In this document: piece after piece, positions 1 through 13,020 of the stretch
Position numbering within the stretch: the stretch's first letter is position 1
Layout: every line of letters starts with the position of its first letter
Origin: Mytilus californianus
Lineage: Eukaryota; Mollusca; Bivalvia; Mytilida; Mytilidae
Length of the DNA: 64,000 nt
NCBI RefSeq assembly: GCF_021869535.1
Contig: NW_026262668.1
Span: 24,247,732 to 24,311,731, forward strand
Direction: 5' to 3'
Translations under genes and position numbers: made by a program
Notes under the pieces: generated by a model
Databases searched by the model: none
The model's input: the letters and a program-made list of their open reading frames with translations, nothing else
Told to the model about the DNA's origin: nothing

Positions 1-697
1 TCTTATCGACTATCGTGTGTCGCACCTCGTAAATTTAAAAAATACTTTTTGGTTCAAATCATGAAAAGGACAAAACCATTCTGTTATTTAACACTGTCAA
101 TCAAAATTGCAGGTGCAAATGACTACTCGGTTAGAAAATTTGACTTTTTATATACATATCTACCCCTGGTGTCATTACGGGCAGATTGATCACCGATAAG
201 GAAGAATCTCGTGAGAGGATATGACGGGTCTTAATATGAATTCGTACAAATAAAAAGAAACACGCCGTTTATAACATTTGTGACCTGTTGTATTGAACAA
301 TCAATCAACAGACAATAGATTATCTGCCCTTTGAAGATGTGCGCGTCAAATCTCGTTTATTTTAATCTCACGAGATCTCTATCTGTAATATTTTGTAATT
401 AGCAAAGATTCTTTATTTGGCAGTACAATGAAATAACAGTTGAAACTAAAGTTTAAAAATAATAAGGGATTTCTCTCCCATTCCCTTTTCAGACGTTTTT
501 TTTTTTAAATAGACAATACTTTCCTGTCATATTCAAGTATATTTCATTTGGTCCTTTAGGTAAATGTATTCATACGATTTATAAAGAAATTTAAATTTCT
601 TTAAACGATTTAGCTTATTGATTGATTGAAAGAATGAATGACAGAACGAATAACTAAACATGAATTAACTAATTTCAGACAGGATTATTACTGACAT
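1..697. other. AT-rich sequence without recognisable features
   Basis: No long frame, repeat match within the window, or RNA gene is visible on either strand. It may be intergenic or intronic. Confidence 0.5.
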
Positions 698-929
698 CAT
701 ATGAGGGTCTGGATTGGGAGGGTGAGGGGGTCCTTCATTTCTGTTTTCTTTAATTTTTTAGGCCATTGTCCTATATTCTTTATAATTTTTGCTCATTATT
801 CTCTATTCTTTATATTTTAGCACCTCATTATTTTCTATTCTTTATTTTTTGGTCCATTTTGCGCTATTCTTTATATTTTTTGCCCATTATTCTGTATTCT
901 GTAAATCCCCATCCTCACCCTCTCATATG
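698..929. mobile_element. Foldback element with internal tandem units
   Basis: The left end reads CATATGAGGGTCTGG...GGGTGAGGGGG. The right end, reverse-complemented, reads CATATGAGAGGGTGAGGATGGGG, so the two ends form imperfect terminal inverted repeats of about 25-30 bp. Between them lie four or five degenerate units of about 33 bp built around CTATTCTTTATATTTT and CATTATTC. The short frame across the interior is low-complexity Phe/Ile/Leu/Tyr and is not a gene. This looks like a non-autonomous foldback or MITE; I do not recognise the superfamily. Confidence 0.55.
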
Positions 930-1360
930 CTTTAAAGAATATATTATTTATTTATAACACATATTTCTCTTTCATCATACATAATCTAGTATCCGTTTGC
1001 ACTAATGATAAATATTCAACCTTTTAGAAAAGAGCAAAAACTGAATTGGACCTGAGAAAGAACTTATATTTAAGTGCAGATCCAGGATTCTCTAATTCTT
1101 CGTCAATTTATCCCTTTCTGCACCATTGTATAAAAAAAATTTAATCAACGTGTGGTTCGTTTCATCTAAGTTCTTCATTGGTTAAAATCCGATTATGACG
1201 TCGAATTTACCTGCTTTCCTCTGAATTTCCTTTTGTGACGGCATGAAAAAAGGCGACCATGCCTGATGACGTCACATAGAAAGAACACATCTTTTTACAG
1301 ATCATTCGAAAAGACGGAATAAGTTTGCCTGCATATTGTTTTAAAATCATTAGAGAAACA

Positions 1361-1519
1361 GATTCTACCACCAAATCTCGTGTAATACGATATTTATCCA
1401 CTCTCGACAGTTAAATTTTAAATATTTAAAACGCTCGGCGAGCCTCGCGTTTTAAATTTGAAAATTTAACTGTCTCGAGTGGATAAATATCGTATCACAC
1501 TCGATGCAGTGGTAGAATC
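1361..1519. mobile_element. Hairpin (foldback) element with ~70-bp arms
   Basis: The sequence from GATTCTACCAC at 1361 to GTGGTAGAATC ending at 1519 folds back on itself. The arms share TACGATATTTATCCACTC, a GACAGTTAAATTTT-like block and a TTTAAAACGC block, around a short GC-rich loop (TCGGCGAGCCTC). The arms differ at several positions, so it is not a very recent palindrome. It is probably a MITE-like foldback element. The open frame on the minus strand here is a by-product of the hairpin. Confidence 0.65.
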
Positions 1520-3399
1520 TATATTTTTATTTAAGGAATGACTGTAACATTTTTTTCTGTGTATGAAGAAAAAACATCAAGAATGTGATGCACACTGAAT
1601 AAGGGGTTATCTAAAAGTGTGCACCACATTTTTGAGGTTATTTCGAATAGACAGCCATTCATTATAATTTAATTCTAAATTCCATTTTTAAGGAGTAAAT
1701 CATGAAAAAAACGTTGATTACGTCACGATTACATGACAAAATTATGTCTATGAGCTGATAGACAAAAAACTTTCAGCCAATCAGAAGACGTGTTACATCC
1801 AAAATTAAATTATTTGAGAGTGTGAAACACAATCAAATATTTTCACGTAAAACAAAAAGTTTTGTCATTTAGAACCTTTGTTCAACTTTGTACAAATAAT
1901 AAAAATTGAAAGTTCTTTGCCATATTAAGGCACCCCTTACAATAGATTTCTCTACAATGCATGTGCATTCTGCGCATGTTTGACGTGCGAATCCGCTTAA
2001 GGACTTGTTAACTATAACTTCTGTTAAGAGACTTCATTTCCGACTTTTTATCTGTTAAAAATTTTAAGTGCAAAACAGTCAAGTATATTCATATACAATT
2101 TTGTATAATTTTTTTCTAATCCAAGTACCAGTACACTGACCACCCAGACATTTCCTTTCAAGTTGAAGAACATGTAACACTGCTTTTAATGGGATGTTTC
2201 GAAAGCCGACACATTTTACCTACAAATATACTAAACAAATTACAAATACCGATTCCATGTCACACAAACTCCAGGTATATGTTGACTTCAGGAAAACATT
2301 ACAAATATACAATAAGTAATGGGCGACTACATCTTGTTACGTCTGTCAATAGTACATGGTAGAAGACGTAGGAACAGTTTAATCTGACCCCATCGTGTCA
2401 CGTGTCAGACTTAACAATTCTTTATTTTCCATTGACGTGTGGCTTACGTGTTTTAACAATACTGTACTGCACCTTTTAGTACATGATTCCCCCTTTAATC
2501 TTTTTTACTATCTTTGTTCTGTAATATTTCTGGTATTGAACTGTGTTTTGTTTTTTGCTTGACCCACATGGATTAAATACTGCTATGCTAATAAAGTTAT
2601 TGTTATATTTTATTTGTTCTGATTCGTGCTGTTAAACTAGTTTAAGTCCACATCGTGAAACCGCCTAGTGTCATGTCTTCCAAAATCCGATGGATACATT
2701 CACGCACCGCTGTATACTTAACTTGAAGATCGTGTCAGAAATCGGTATGTAATTCATTTTATTTTCTTCTTATAATTGTTTTTTTAAGTGACCGAAGTTT
2801 TGTTTTACATTTAATTTAAAATAATATGACATGATCTTTATTTCAAAAAAGTGATTCTATGACCTTTTTAAATAATGATTAAAGCAAACATAATCCCTTT
2901 TTTCAGCAACCAGTTAAGATATAAGCTAACAAGTTTTCGATAAATGAACGTTTTTATTTACACGAACAAACTCCTTGAAACTAGTGGTCTATTATCGTTT
3001 ATTTAAAATGCATACGGAGACTTAGACTACATCATGTAGCGTCGAATTCACGGACGATCCATATTGTATCATTGCCATCATTGGCGACTGTAAAAGGGAT
3101 CTGTTCAAAAACCTGAAATGAACAGTATGGTCACGGTGAAATCTACTTTATCTTTACTTATAACTTATATGTGTTGTATTATTTCGACAATATTCAGCCT
3201 ATTTCATTAAAAAAATTAAAAAATAAAAATTAATTGCAAAATTTCTAGTTTTTTGTGCTCTATTACATCAGCGGTGCATGTTCGTATCAAAATGATAAGT
3301 GTCGGTTGTACGATGTGAAGTCATTAGTCGTTTTCTGAATGTCAGAATTTTCGTTTTATTTTTTTCTAGAATCTATCCCAGAAATGGTGTTGCAACCCT
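1520..3399. other. AT-rich sequence without recognisable genes
   Basis: No supported coding region. An AATAAAG hexamer near 2591 in T-rich sequence could be a poly(A) signal, but nothing upstream reads as an exon, so I do not call one. Confidence 0.4.
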
Positions 3400-3478
3400 T
3401 CGATGTGTTTCTGTTATTTGATAAGGGACTTTCCGTTTTGAATTTTCCCTGGAGTTCGGTATTTTCGTTTTTTACTAT
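3400..3478 (+). mobile_element. Fragment of the 3' UTR of RT element family B
   Basis: The block GATAAGGGACTTTCCG, then TTTTGAATTTTCCCTGGAG, then TCGGTATTTTCG matches the 3' end of the family-B copy near 50.46-50.53 kb and, reverse-complemented, the copy near 57.99-58.06 kb. It is a short 5'-truncated tail. The 80-codon open frame that overlaps it is therefore not a gene. Confidence 0.6.
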
Positions 3479-4251
3479 TTATACAGAAATAATTGCACTA
3501 TACTTCGTATACACATGCATAATGGTTATCTATGGAACGCCAACTTGCACAAACCTTGTATTACGTATTGACAGATTTTGAAACCGTTTTTTTTTGCCTG
3601 GTACAATTTCGGCTGTAAAATACTTCTCAACAAAATGAAGTTAAAACAAGCGAAAGCAGAAAATTAGAAATGTGTTTGTTTCAGGACGAATACTATGAAA
3701 ATGATGAATACAATAATAGCTAATACAAACAATTATAATGTCTATTACAAAATATATTCTTTCGATACAGATGAATTTCGACATATACAGAAACGTGAAC
3801 TGTATACATGTATCGTGAAAATGATCTAAGGCAATATTGAAAGATTGTAAAAACAGTTCACCGTACTAACTTAGTAAATGTCAAAATTAAAATAATAATA
3901 TATCATAAATTTTACAAATTAAACCGCTAACACACGAACCTTTATAAGAAGATTGTTGTTATTTCTTGTAATTTTTAAGGATATGTAGCTTTTTTTTATT
4001 GCAATTAAGAAATGTATTTACCACAATCTTTTTAATCTACGTTACTTGTCAATAGCTGTTTGCTTTGCATACAATAATGTGTTTTCCCTAAATTACTACT
4101 AATAATTTTGATTAACCTGATTGTGTATGATTAAACAATCACTTTAAAGGGTCGTTCTAGAAAAGGAAAATAGTTTTAATGATTTACACTATCTTACTTA
4201 CATAATATATAAGTACTCATTGTATAAATATAAAAATGATATAATAGATAT

Positions 4252-4640
4252 AGGAAGATGTGGTATGAGTGCCAATGAGACAACTCTCCATCCAAGTTAC
4301 AATTTATAAAAGTAAACCATTATAGGTCAAGGTACGGCCTTCAACACGGAGCATTGGCTCACACCGAACAGCAAGCTATAAAGGGCCCCAAAATGACTAG
4401 TGTAAAACAATTCAAACGGAAAAACCAACGGTCTAATCTATATAAAAACGAGAAACGAGAAACACGTATGAACTACATAAACAGACGACAACTACTGTAA
4501 TCAGATTCCTGACTTAGGACAGGTGCAAACATTTGCAGCGGGATTAAACGTTTTAATGGTACCAAACCTTCTCCCTTTTCTGAAACAATAGTATAACATC
4601 ACAACATAGAAAAACACACTATAAAATATCAATTATAATT
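4252..4640 (-). mobile_element. 5'-truncated tail of RT element A2 (short interspersed repeat)
   Basis: In plus orientation it starts GGAAGATGTGGTATGAGTGC. It then matches 20268-20650 in order: CAATGAGACAACTCTCCATCC, a GTCAAGGTACGG block, GGCTCACACCGAACAGCAAGC, AAGGGCCCC, and CTGACTTAGGACAGGTGCA. The end at GATGTGGTAT is constant between copies and the other end varies. That makes the GATGTGGTAT side the 3' end of a retroelement read on the minus strand. Confidence 0.8.
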
Positions 4641-5250
4641 TGGTTAAAAAATGTAAAATCCAATTCTTGGTTCTTTAGAGGAAAATCAAACATACTAATA
4701 ACAGATATTTTGTTGATTCATTGATTGTTGTTTGCTTAATATCCAAGCGACAAATCAGAGATTCAAAAAATAAAAATAACAAAGAATCGAATGATTGATT
4801 GTCGTTTGATTAATGTTCAGTGGCAAATGTTTCATTTATATTCTGGACCAATCACAACAACAAAACAAAAAAGAAACGAATAACATAGAATAAAAAAAGA
4901 AGGGCGTTGCAAAGAATATGTTTGTGTAATTTTTGTTTAAAAATCAAATTTGAATAATCAAACATAAAAATCAAATTTGAATAATCAAACAGGAAACTAC
5001 AACATGTTATATGGATCTTGTATGCTGCAATTTTCCAGAAATATTATTCACAGTTAGATTATTTTGTTTTAAAGTTTGTGTTTAACATTTCAGTTAATTT
5101 GGGTTTTTTTTTTACATTTGTTGTTCAAATCTATATCAGAATTTAAATGGTCCTAAATGTGCGAATGGTTTGCCACTATTTAGGCTGATCTGTTTGTAGG
5201 CAATTTTAAAAATAGATAAAATATGCGCGCAATAAGCCACAATTATAAAA
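4641..5250. other. AT-rich spacer with a small direct duplication
   Basis: A roughly 26-bp unit (AAATCAAATTTGAATAATC) is duplicated head to tail at about 4939-4991. The TTGATTGTTG/TTTGCTTAATATCC block at 4720-4850 occurs twice in diverged form. No gene is seen. Confidence 0.5.
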
Positions 5251-5520
5251 ATAAGAAGATGTGGTATGATTGCCAAAGAGAAAATTCTCCACCAGAGACC
5301 AAATGACATAGAAGTTAACAATAGTAAGTCACCGTACGGGCTTCAACAATTATTAAAGTCATACAGCATAGTAAGGCCCCGAAATGACAAATGTAAAACA
5401 ATTCAAACGAGAAAACTAACGGCCTGATTTATGTACAAAACAATAAACGAAAATCAAATATCATATACAGGAACAAACGATAACCACTGAGTTACAGGCT
5501 CCTGACTTCCACAAGGAATG
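5251..5520 (-). mobile_element. Tail-derived repeat, second subfamily
   Basis: It begins ATAAGAAGATGTGGTATGATT and carries the subfamily blocks ACCAGAGACCAAATGACAT, AAGTTAACAA, GGCCCCGAAATGACAAATG, ACAATTCAAACGAGAAAAC, and ACAGGCTCCTGACTT. The same order of blocks occurs at 34.36, 34.58, 39.88, 48.43 and 49.08 kb. It aligns block by block with the A2 3' UTR but is clearly diverged, so it is a sister subfamily. Confidence 0.75.
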
Positions 5521-6415
5521 TTTTTTCCTCACTATCATCAAAACAAAATATGAACACTTCAGTTGTAGTGCTTAGGCCCATTTTGGCCTACAATATACAA
5601 GTATAACCAAACTAGGTTATTTTACCTACAACATAATCGTTATAAGTATGAGGACAGTTTAGGATGTAATTTCTTTTTAATATCATCAATATTTAAATAG
5701 ATTTTATAGTCTGAAGATAATAATATTTCAATTTTTTTTAACAAAAAAGACAAAATTTGCATATCTTCACCGATAATTGTTATTGGGAAATATTGAGCGC
5801 AAACAAGTACCATATAATATTGACACAAAAGTTGTTGTTCATATAGACACACATTATGGTAAATATTTAAGTTGATACATCTCTGTTTACTTGCATGAGC
5901 TCTACATTTGCGGGTCCAAAAAATATGCAAAAAATGACCAAAATCTTTGTGATTTCACGAAGACACGAATAAGGGCATTGTTTTGTGACGTCAAGGGTAA
6001 AAAACTCTTGGTAATTAATTTTGCTATACATCAACTTTGAAACAGACATAAATTGAAATCTTTAATTAAAAGATCAAATTTCAGTAAAAAGATAGGCCAA
6101 ATATGGCCCTTATATCGCACCCTGCCGTTTCAGAGATAATATTTTTATAATAAATGATTTCAAAATGTTTTTCTTATTTGTCTTTTGTACACATTTTGTA
6201 TAAATTTTACTTACTATATGTCTGTACATTTTATTTTTTACAATGCTTATTATCTAGTAGACGACAATTAAATGTTATACATGCATAGTGTTATACTGTT
6301 AAAAAATAACCACAATTATTTGCTTGGAATGTCATTGAAAATTAAGCATTTTGAGTCATTCAATGAAGAGGTTTGTCAAATCAAATGGAACCGTCAAAAC
6401 AATATACACAAACCA
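5521..6415. other. AT-rich sequence without recognisable features
   Basis: Two overlapping minus-strand frames (5640-5930 and 5867-6049) show no domain, signal or compositional sign of coding. I do not call them genes. Confidence 0.4.
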
Positions 6416-6473
6416 CAGTAGCCCTTTTTGCACTAGCTATTTAGCAGTAGCCCTTTTTGCACTAGCTATTTAG
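6416..6473 (+). repeat. Direct duplication, 29-bp unit x2
   Basis: CAGTAGCCCTTTTTGCACTA followed by GCTATTTAG occurs twice back to back without a mismatch. It is a simple slippage or tandem duplication. Confidence 0.9.
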
Positions 6474-8080
6474 TAGTGTAATCATTTTATAGACTATAAA
6501 CCAAAGTGTTTTCAGGCTAGTAACCAAGTAATCGTTGTTTTCATGCACACATTATTTACCACTAATCTCGCTCAGTAGTCCAAATCTCATACAACTTCTT
6601 ATGTTCGATTTATCTAATATAGCGATTCTTTTGAGTCATTTCCGGTAATGATCTAAAATGAAATGACTGAAAATTGTTCGGCCCCAATTTGTACATGCTG
6701 TCTTAAAGTTCATAGTGTTACAAGTACTGGTTCCTAGTTTTTGTCGTATCTAATTTACATTAAACATATGATTTGTTCACGGTTGCCTGTGATTATTGTT
6801 TATGAGCTGCAAATATGCACAGCTTGCAAATATGAAATTTAACCCCAAACCACTAAACAATTTTAACACATCAACACGCTTCAGTTGATAGACATATCGT
6901 TGTGCATATCGTTTTAAATTTAAGATATTATCATGAGAAGTCTACAGGAAACGCAATTTTTATCCAAGATCCTCCATGTGACCTCGGTTTCAATATAGTA
7001 ACTTGTAACTACTGGTACGGGTTTGGAACACGCACAGATGTAATATCTTTAAAAGTGTCAACGCTTTTTTGGAAACAATGGCTTTTTACAGTCAATGGTA
7101 TACTGGTAACCTAATATTGCAGTATAGACTGACACGTAACACAAATTACAGCATATGACAATTGGTTTTTAAAAATGCGACCATTCAATCGTAAGCAAGA
7201 GTTTTAACGCTAGCTTGCACAATGTCACATAGTGCACATTGATACACGTATGATACGGTTATGTAAAAAGTAAATAATTATCCAATTCCATGTCAACAAT
7301 AATAGCACTTGAAATGAAATGTACACCCAATTATCACTGACATGTCGACGATTGTAATATAATGAAAGGAACTGGTTTCATCACAGGTGAATTCCAGTCC
7401 AGTTATTCCTGGAACAAAACCATGCAGTACACATTAGTACAAGGAGACGTGGAATATCAATGAAACAGTTTGCTTCTATCGATTTGAAAAAAAACCTTGA
7501 TTATGCATATTGCAGTGGAAAAAGGATATCAATTATGAGCATTTTATGATAAACAAAACATGCAAACACACAGAAGATTCCTTGAAATTTCGAACTGAAG
7601 ATACATACAATATTTGCCACTGGACATTCAGCAATTATTTATCAATCAAACCTCGGTTGGTACTTTATTGATATATAAAAAGCATGACTTTACTGCCAGT
7701 ATCAATTATGCATGCCTTCCTTTCAAAAAATAATTAAATAAATTAGATAAATAAATGATTTTGGAACTCTAAATGTACGCCTTAAATTGATAACGCAAGT
7801 TTAGAAAGATCATAAATACCTCAAAATGCCCTGAATGAATGAAAATCAGCAATAATTTGTCTAGATTGTATTAATTGATATATCCTATTTCATTTTTTTT
7901 TTTGTAAAAAATCATTCCAAACATTAAATTTTCCCAACATTTCACACTAAACCTCCGTTTAGTTGTCATACAAATAACAAACTAATGAATTAGCCCTTTT
8001 TTTTTTTAAATTCCCCTCCTGAACATGTTATATCTGTTAAAAATTCCATGTAATTATATTGTTGCTTGGCTGTCAAGACG
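6474..8080. other. AT-rich sequence without recognisable genes
   Basis: No repeat match within the window and no supported frame. The 70-codon frame at 6902-7114 has no recognisable motif. Confidence 0.4.
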
Positions 8081-8551
8081 TTAGAAAAGGTAGCAGCATT
8101 TAATTAAAGGCACAAGTGACCAATCGTTTCCATGAAGGATAAACAAGGCATATACGTTTTGGCAAATACCATGCACGGCAGAGAAGATACAAAGGACATA
8201 TCCTTGTGCATATCCACCGGCGGCGGTGAAATTGAACGATACATGCGTATATATATTTTTGATAAAACAAAACATATGAAAATTACACTGGCTATCAAGC
8301 AAACAAAATCCAGCGTCTAAAGTGTAATTTTTATGTATACGCGGGTAAAGGATTCCGCTCGAACCGGTGCTAGGCGTCGTTTTAAACTTGTAGTGAGGTG
8401 AGAGGTTTTGCTCCGTGTTGGTGGACTCATTGTGACTTTGAGATGAAGAACAGCAATAAGCGCTGTTCCTTTGCTTTTTGTGTGTTTTTTGCTGTGCATG
8501 TACTGATTTTGTGTCATGGATGGATACCCAATATCCTTTCTTTTCTATCAA
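8081..8551 (-). other. Unassigned open frame, doubtful coding
   Basis: A 156-codon minus-strand frame spans a patch of slightly higher GC than its surroundings. Five other frames overlap it on both strands, which argues that composition rather than selection keeps it open. The product would be Ser/His/Gln-rich at the N end and Phe/Cys-rich later, with no domain, clear signal peptide or catalytic motif that I recognise. In a eukaryote it could at most be part of an exon. I do not know what it is. Confidence 0.15.
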
Positions 8552-9098
8552 AAATAATAATTACCTGCAAACAAACGACAATCTGCACGTTTACTATGAT
8601 TCGGACTTGGTCATTTATAGTACATGGCTCCTGCTCCATACTTTTGTACATTACAATTATATGTCAAGAAAGGGCTTGAAAGATGATTTAATAACATCTT
8701 ATCATAGTCTTAACTATTGTGAATTTATAACATGAGTAGATAAAAACAAATTTGTAAAATAAACATGATAAATCGCAAATTCAAAGGTCAAAGGTCAAGA
8801 TATCCTAAATCTCAAAAACAGAAAGGCGCTGAAAGCAAACCTTCTTTTAGACAAACACGGGGAAAATAATACTAAGGCAAACACGTGAGAGAGATATAAT
8901 ATTAGAGATCCGGAGGTGTATGCATTTTTTGTTGCGCATGTAACATCTGTCATATTTGACTTGATCAGTATTGTACCTACTTCGTATGTTACAATCAACT
9001 GCAATAGATAAACCACACTTGAAAAAGCCTTTGTAGTCATGGCAAATTCCAAAAAAGCTATAGCAGTCGGTAATAATCGATCTTCAATTCATATTTTT

Positions 9099-9362
9099 CT
9101 ATTTTGATACATTTAAAAGAATTACAATTCTGCTTTTCTCGTTAGAACCCGTCGCAATCCGTTTTGTTTTTTGACGATCAACTTGTTCACGAATGCACGA
9201 GGAAAGTTCACTGATACGATTGCAATCGATATAATTATTCACTTGTTGATTGGTTCGATTACATTCAATACGATTGTTCACATTAGTTTTTGAAGCAATC
9301 GTATTTTGGGTGAGACTTTTAAACCTCATTTTCGTCGACCTAAAAATATTGATTGCAGCCAT
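9099..9362 (-). other. Unassigned low-complexity open frame
   Basis: An 87-codon minus-strand frame is rich in Asn, Arg, Ile and Ser. The DNA has many ATCGAT/AATCG-type words and two imperfect direct blocks (GATACGATTGCAATCG and CAATACGATTGTTCAC), so the peptide repeats the pattern 'NNRIECNR / NNYIDCNR'. This suggests a degenerate tandem repeat rather than a gene. Confidence 0.15.
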
Positions 9363-9569
9363 CCTTTTTGTAATACATGTACTTAATAAGCAAAAATCGT
9401 ATGGAGTCGGTCGGGTTCTACTTTTATATTCACACTTGTATCATTCGAAATCGATTCATCTAAAATCTGTTGTGTTTCACACTTCAAAGATTGCAGTAGA
9501 TCATGCTAGAAGCTGATTTTCTTTGCTCTTATTTGAATCGATCATAATCGACAGCTATCGATTCCTACT

Positions 9570-10269
9570 TATTTTCTTGATGGCGAGCAATCACAACCTT
9601 TTATTTTCATTACGCTTTGCATTCTTTTTAATCGCGTGTATGTTAATGTTGTTGTCTTCAGTTGTTCGAAAGAATCATAAATTTATATAAATTTGTATAA
9701 TTTAGTTTAACAAGAGAAACTCTTTACTAAAATTTGCGACAAATAAATAAAATAATGTTCCCTTTTGATACTTGTTTGTTTCTGGATGATGATGTACATT
9801 TGGTCCCTTCTTTGTAGATTTCCCTATTCGTTTGATATGTCCGTGTCTATAAAGTGACGTTTTAGATTTCAATAATATATGTATCGGTAAATTTTTAAGT
9901 CAGGGATTTCGATACCTCTTCATACACCCTTAGCTAAATTTCTTTCATATATATAGACACACAGATTTGGTTTGGAACTTTGGCTGTACCTACACGTAGA
10001 AATCGTATTACAAACAGTATGTTTTTACAGTGATGTTACTTATAGAGCTCGTAAATTAAGATACGTTATAGATTATTAATCCTTTGAATAAACTTATTCT
10101 TAAAGGTTATCAATTTATCATTGTGGTAAATTCTTTGAATATAGTCTTTATTGGTATTTTGTTTTCTATAATCTAATACACAATTAAACATGTATTGCTA
10201 TCCAGTTATTGGATTGTATTTTGTTATTTAATGTTACTTATTCAATGTTATATCTAGTCTCACTATTTT
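9570..10269. other. AT-rich sequence without recognisable features
   Basis: Nothing recognised up to the start of the retroelement tail near 10270. Confidence 0.4.
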
Positions 10270-11008
10270 TTAATATATACCACCTTTGATAAGTGTTTAG
10301 TATGACGATAAATTTTCACTTTTGTTCTCGTACTAGGAACAACAAAATTATTTATTTTGTAAAATTTATTTCCGTACTCCATGTATACCTTACAACAAAA
10401 TTATTTTTATTTATCTGTGTACATTATTTTATTTGGCGGCATTTTGTCCAAGGTTATGGTTGTCTTTGTGATATTGTTTTAAATTTAACCCCCTTGTTTT
10501 ATTAATTTTTGTATTTATATTGTGTCATAGATCAAATTTATTCGTTCAGTGTATGTTCACTTGTTTTTGTTAATATGTCTTTTGATTGAGTTAAGCCATT
10601 TCAATTGATATTTTATAGTGTGTCTTTCTATGTTGTGATGTTACACTATTGTTTCAGGTAGGATTAAGGCTGGCGCCTATCAAAACGTTTAAACCCGCTG
10701 CATTTGTTTGCACCTGTTCTAAGTCAGGAACCTGATGTTCAGTGGTTGTCGTTTGTTAATGTGGTTCATAAGTGTTTCTCGTTTCTCGTTTCTCGTTTTT
10801 ATATAGATTAGACCGATTGGTTTTCCTGTTTGAATGGTTTTACACTAGTCATTTTTGGGGCCCTCTATAGCTTGCTGTTTGGTGTGAGCCAAGGCTCCGT
10901 GTTGAAGGCCGTACTTTGACCTATAATGGTTTACTTTTACTAATTGTGACTTGGATGGAGAGTTGTCTCATTGGCACTCATACCACATCTTCTTATATCT
11001 ATTTAAAC
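10270..11008 (+). mobile_element. Long 5'-truncated tail of RT element A2
   Basis: This is the longest tail-only copy, about 740 bp. Its reverse complement aligns with 20268-20900 from end to end: CTTTGATAAGTGTTTAG, the ACAACAAAATTATTT block, GGCGG, TTCGTTCAGTGTATGTTC, TCTTTTGATTGAGTTAAGCC, TTGCACCTGTTCTAAGTCAGG, the triple TTTCTCG, GTGTTGAAGGCCGTACTTTG and GAGAGTTGTCTCATTGGCAC. The 3' end is CATACCACATCTTCTTATATC. The match covers only the 3' UTR and contains no RT sequence. Confidence 0.8.
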
Positions 11009-11309
11009 GTATGTGGTCATCCATCCTGTTAATACTTATATTTGGCAGCATTGGACAATGTCGTGCTTTTCTCAGACTGCGTATGACATTTTTACATTAT
11101 AACAGTTGGAGGTGTTTTAATTTGTATTCTGAGAAAATTATAAACATTTATTAATGGAAGATGGCTTTAGACAAGCTAGTCTGCTACTTTGAGTACTTTT
11201 AGGCAGGTACTGTGTGTCTTTTGTCATTACGTTTGTTGTGTTTGTATTATGTACAAATTCGATAAGTTGAACCTTTTTCCAACTGATTTTTATAGTTTTT
11301 TTTCTTCTA

Positions 11310-11630
11310 ATTTTGTGTTGTTGTACCACTTTTCCAGGTTATGGGAGGGTTGAGCTATGTTCTAAACCTTGGGTTGTAGTCTTGTATAGATGTCGCTGTT
11401 TGCATGTAGTCTGTTTTATATTTTGTTTTTCGTTTATTGTTGTTAGCTTAAACAAAGCCATACGTATTCTCTTTATTGTTTCACGTTTTGTTATCCGGTG
11501 CCTTTACGTTATGGGTTTACCTTCATTGTTGAAGATTGTACAATGACGTGTAGTTGTTTTCATCCTTGTCCTTTGCATGGTCTTTATGGGACAAACGCCT
11601 CATTCGTAATCATATCTCATTTTCTTATTC
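11310..11630 (+). mobile_element. Diverged tail-derived repeat
   Basis: The blocks TGTTGTACCACTTTTCCAGG, GGGAGGGTTGAGC, CGGTGCCTTTACGTTATGGG, TTCATTGTTGAAG and ATATCTCATTTTCTTATTC occupy the same relative positions as in the copy at 45.88-46.23 kb. It is heavily diverged, so the extent is approximate. The 77-codon frame across it is not a gene. Confidence 0.4.
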
Positions 11631-11639
11631 ATATATTAA

Positions 11640-13020
11640 TAGGAATATGAAAGTACGGAGAATATTATATTGCATATTGTAACACACTAAAGAGATAATA
11701 ATACATAGGAATAATGTACGAATTCAAATAAAAGTTTAAGTTTGGGTTTTGTTCAATTTAAAAACTTATAAATATAAAGTTATATCTGCACAACTTTCTA
11801 ACGCCTTGTGTATGCTTGCTGGCTTGCTGGCTTACTTGTCTACTTGCGTTAAGAAAAACCATTGCACTCACACTAACTGCATGCAGAACATTCGCATGCT
11901 CAAGACTTTATCTTTAATCTTATGCAAATTATGTACATCAGAAAATAAAGATTATATGCACACTTGTGTTTTTTTTTATAACATTGACATTTTAAAAGCC
12001 TAATCATCACTTTATCTTGTAAACACTTAAACATTCGTTCATGTTCCATTCTGCTTTTTTACGTTTGGGACAATGCAAAAGGAACAAATGTATTTCTTAT
12101 CGGTAATTCTTTCTGTCAATCATTAAACAATGAGTTCTACTCTGTAATATCATTTTCTTATTTCACTTTTTAATTTAGGCTTATTAAGAATATTTAAAAA
12201 CCCATTAATTCGATAGTAATCTTTTTGGTTACTTTGGTCTTTCGCATTGCCATTATAAGTGTTAAGAGCTAAATGTTCCTCGGGTTATCATTCCGAACGA
12301 TTTAATTTCGGATTATGAAAACGTCTTTTATGTTATACAATTCCCTTCAAAAGCAGATCTGACATTTTACTCTAATATAATAATCAGGAATTCTTTTAAA
12401 CATTTCTATAAAGAAAACAAACGTCCTCCATGTACTGTTGAATGTTTATAAACACTTGATTGACATTTGTGCAATTGGTTGTCGATTTTGTTCTAACCGG
12501 AAGTGTATAATTGGTAGATTATTAAAAGATGATTACAGCGATATCGATATTTAAAGAAAATAAAAAACGAAAAGAAGAATTAAATTGTTAAATTCTGAGT
12601 GTTCCATTATATCTTTTTATATAAAATCATAATTGCTATGTATTTGCTAGAGAAGTTTTATATTTGAGTATAAATATGATGGCCATGAGTTCTACTATCT
12701 TGGCAAAAGTACATTCAAGATATTTCTTCTTTTGGGAGCAACAACTTGTACTTAATAATTTTATTTACCCCTAAAGAATGGAAACACAACGTTGGTTATT
12801 CATTTCGCGAGAGTACCATAAGACCAGTAGTCAGTACTTCGGTTCTGACACGAAAATACGAATATTGTTTTATTGAAATATGCCGTTATAAAATTTTCGA
12901 AATCATTTCAGATTAAAGAAATGTATCTCACTTGTGTATAGCTCTGATTATTTGAGCGAGTTTGGTATACATTTTGCTTTTATCATATTCTTCAATGTTT
13001 GTATTAGGTTTTGCATTTTC
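11640..13020. other. AT-rich sequence without recognisable features
   Basis: No supported gene, RNA or repeat. Confidence 0.4.

Noticed and set aside
1255-1320. Hammerhead ribozyme (CCTGATGACGTCACATAGAAAG)
   Set aside because: CTGATGA and GAAA occur at a suitable distance, but the sequence between them does not pair and no stem I partner exists.
2560-2620. Polyadenylated 3' end of a gene
   Set aside because: Only an AATAAAG hexamer in T-rich sequence. No coding exon is recognisable upstream.
8081-8735. A cluster of overlapping genes
   Set aside because: Six frames overlap on both strands with no motif. A shared composition effect is more likely.
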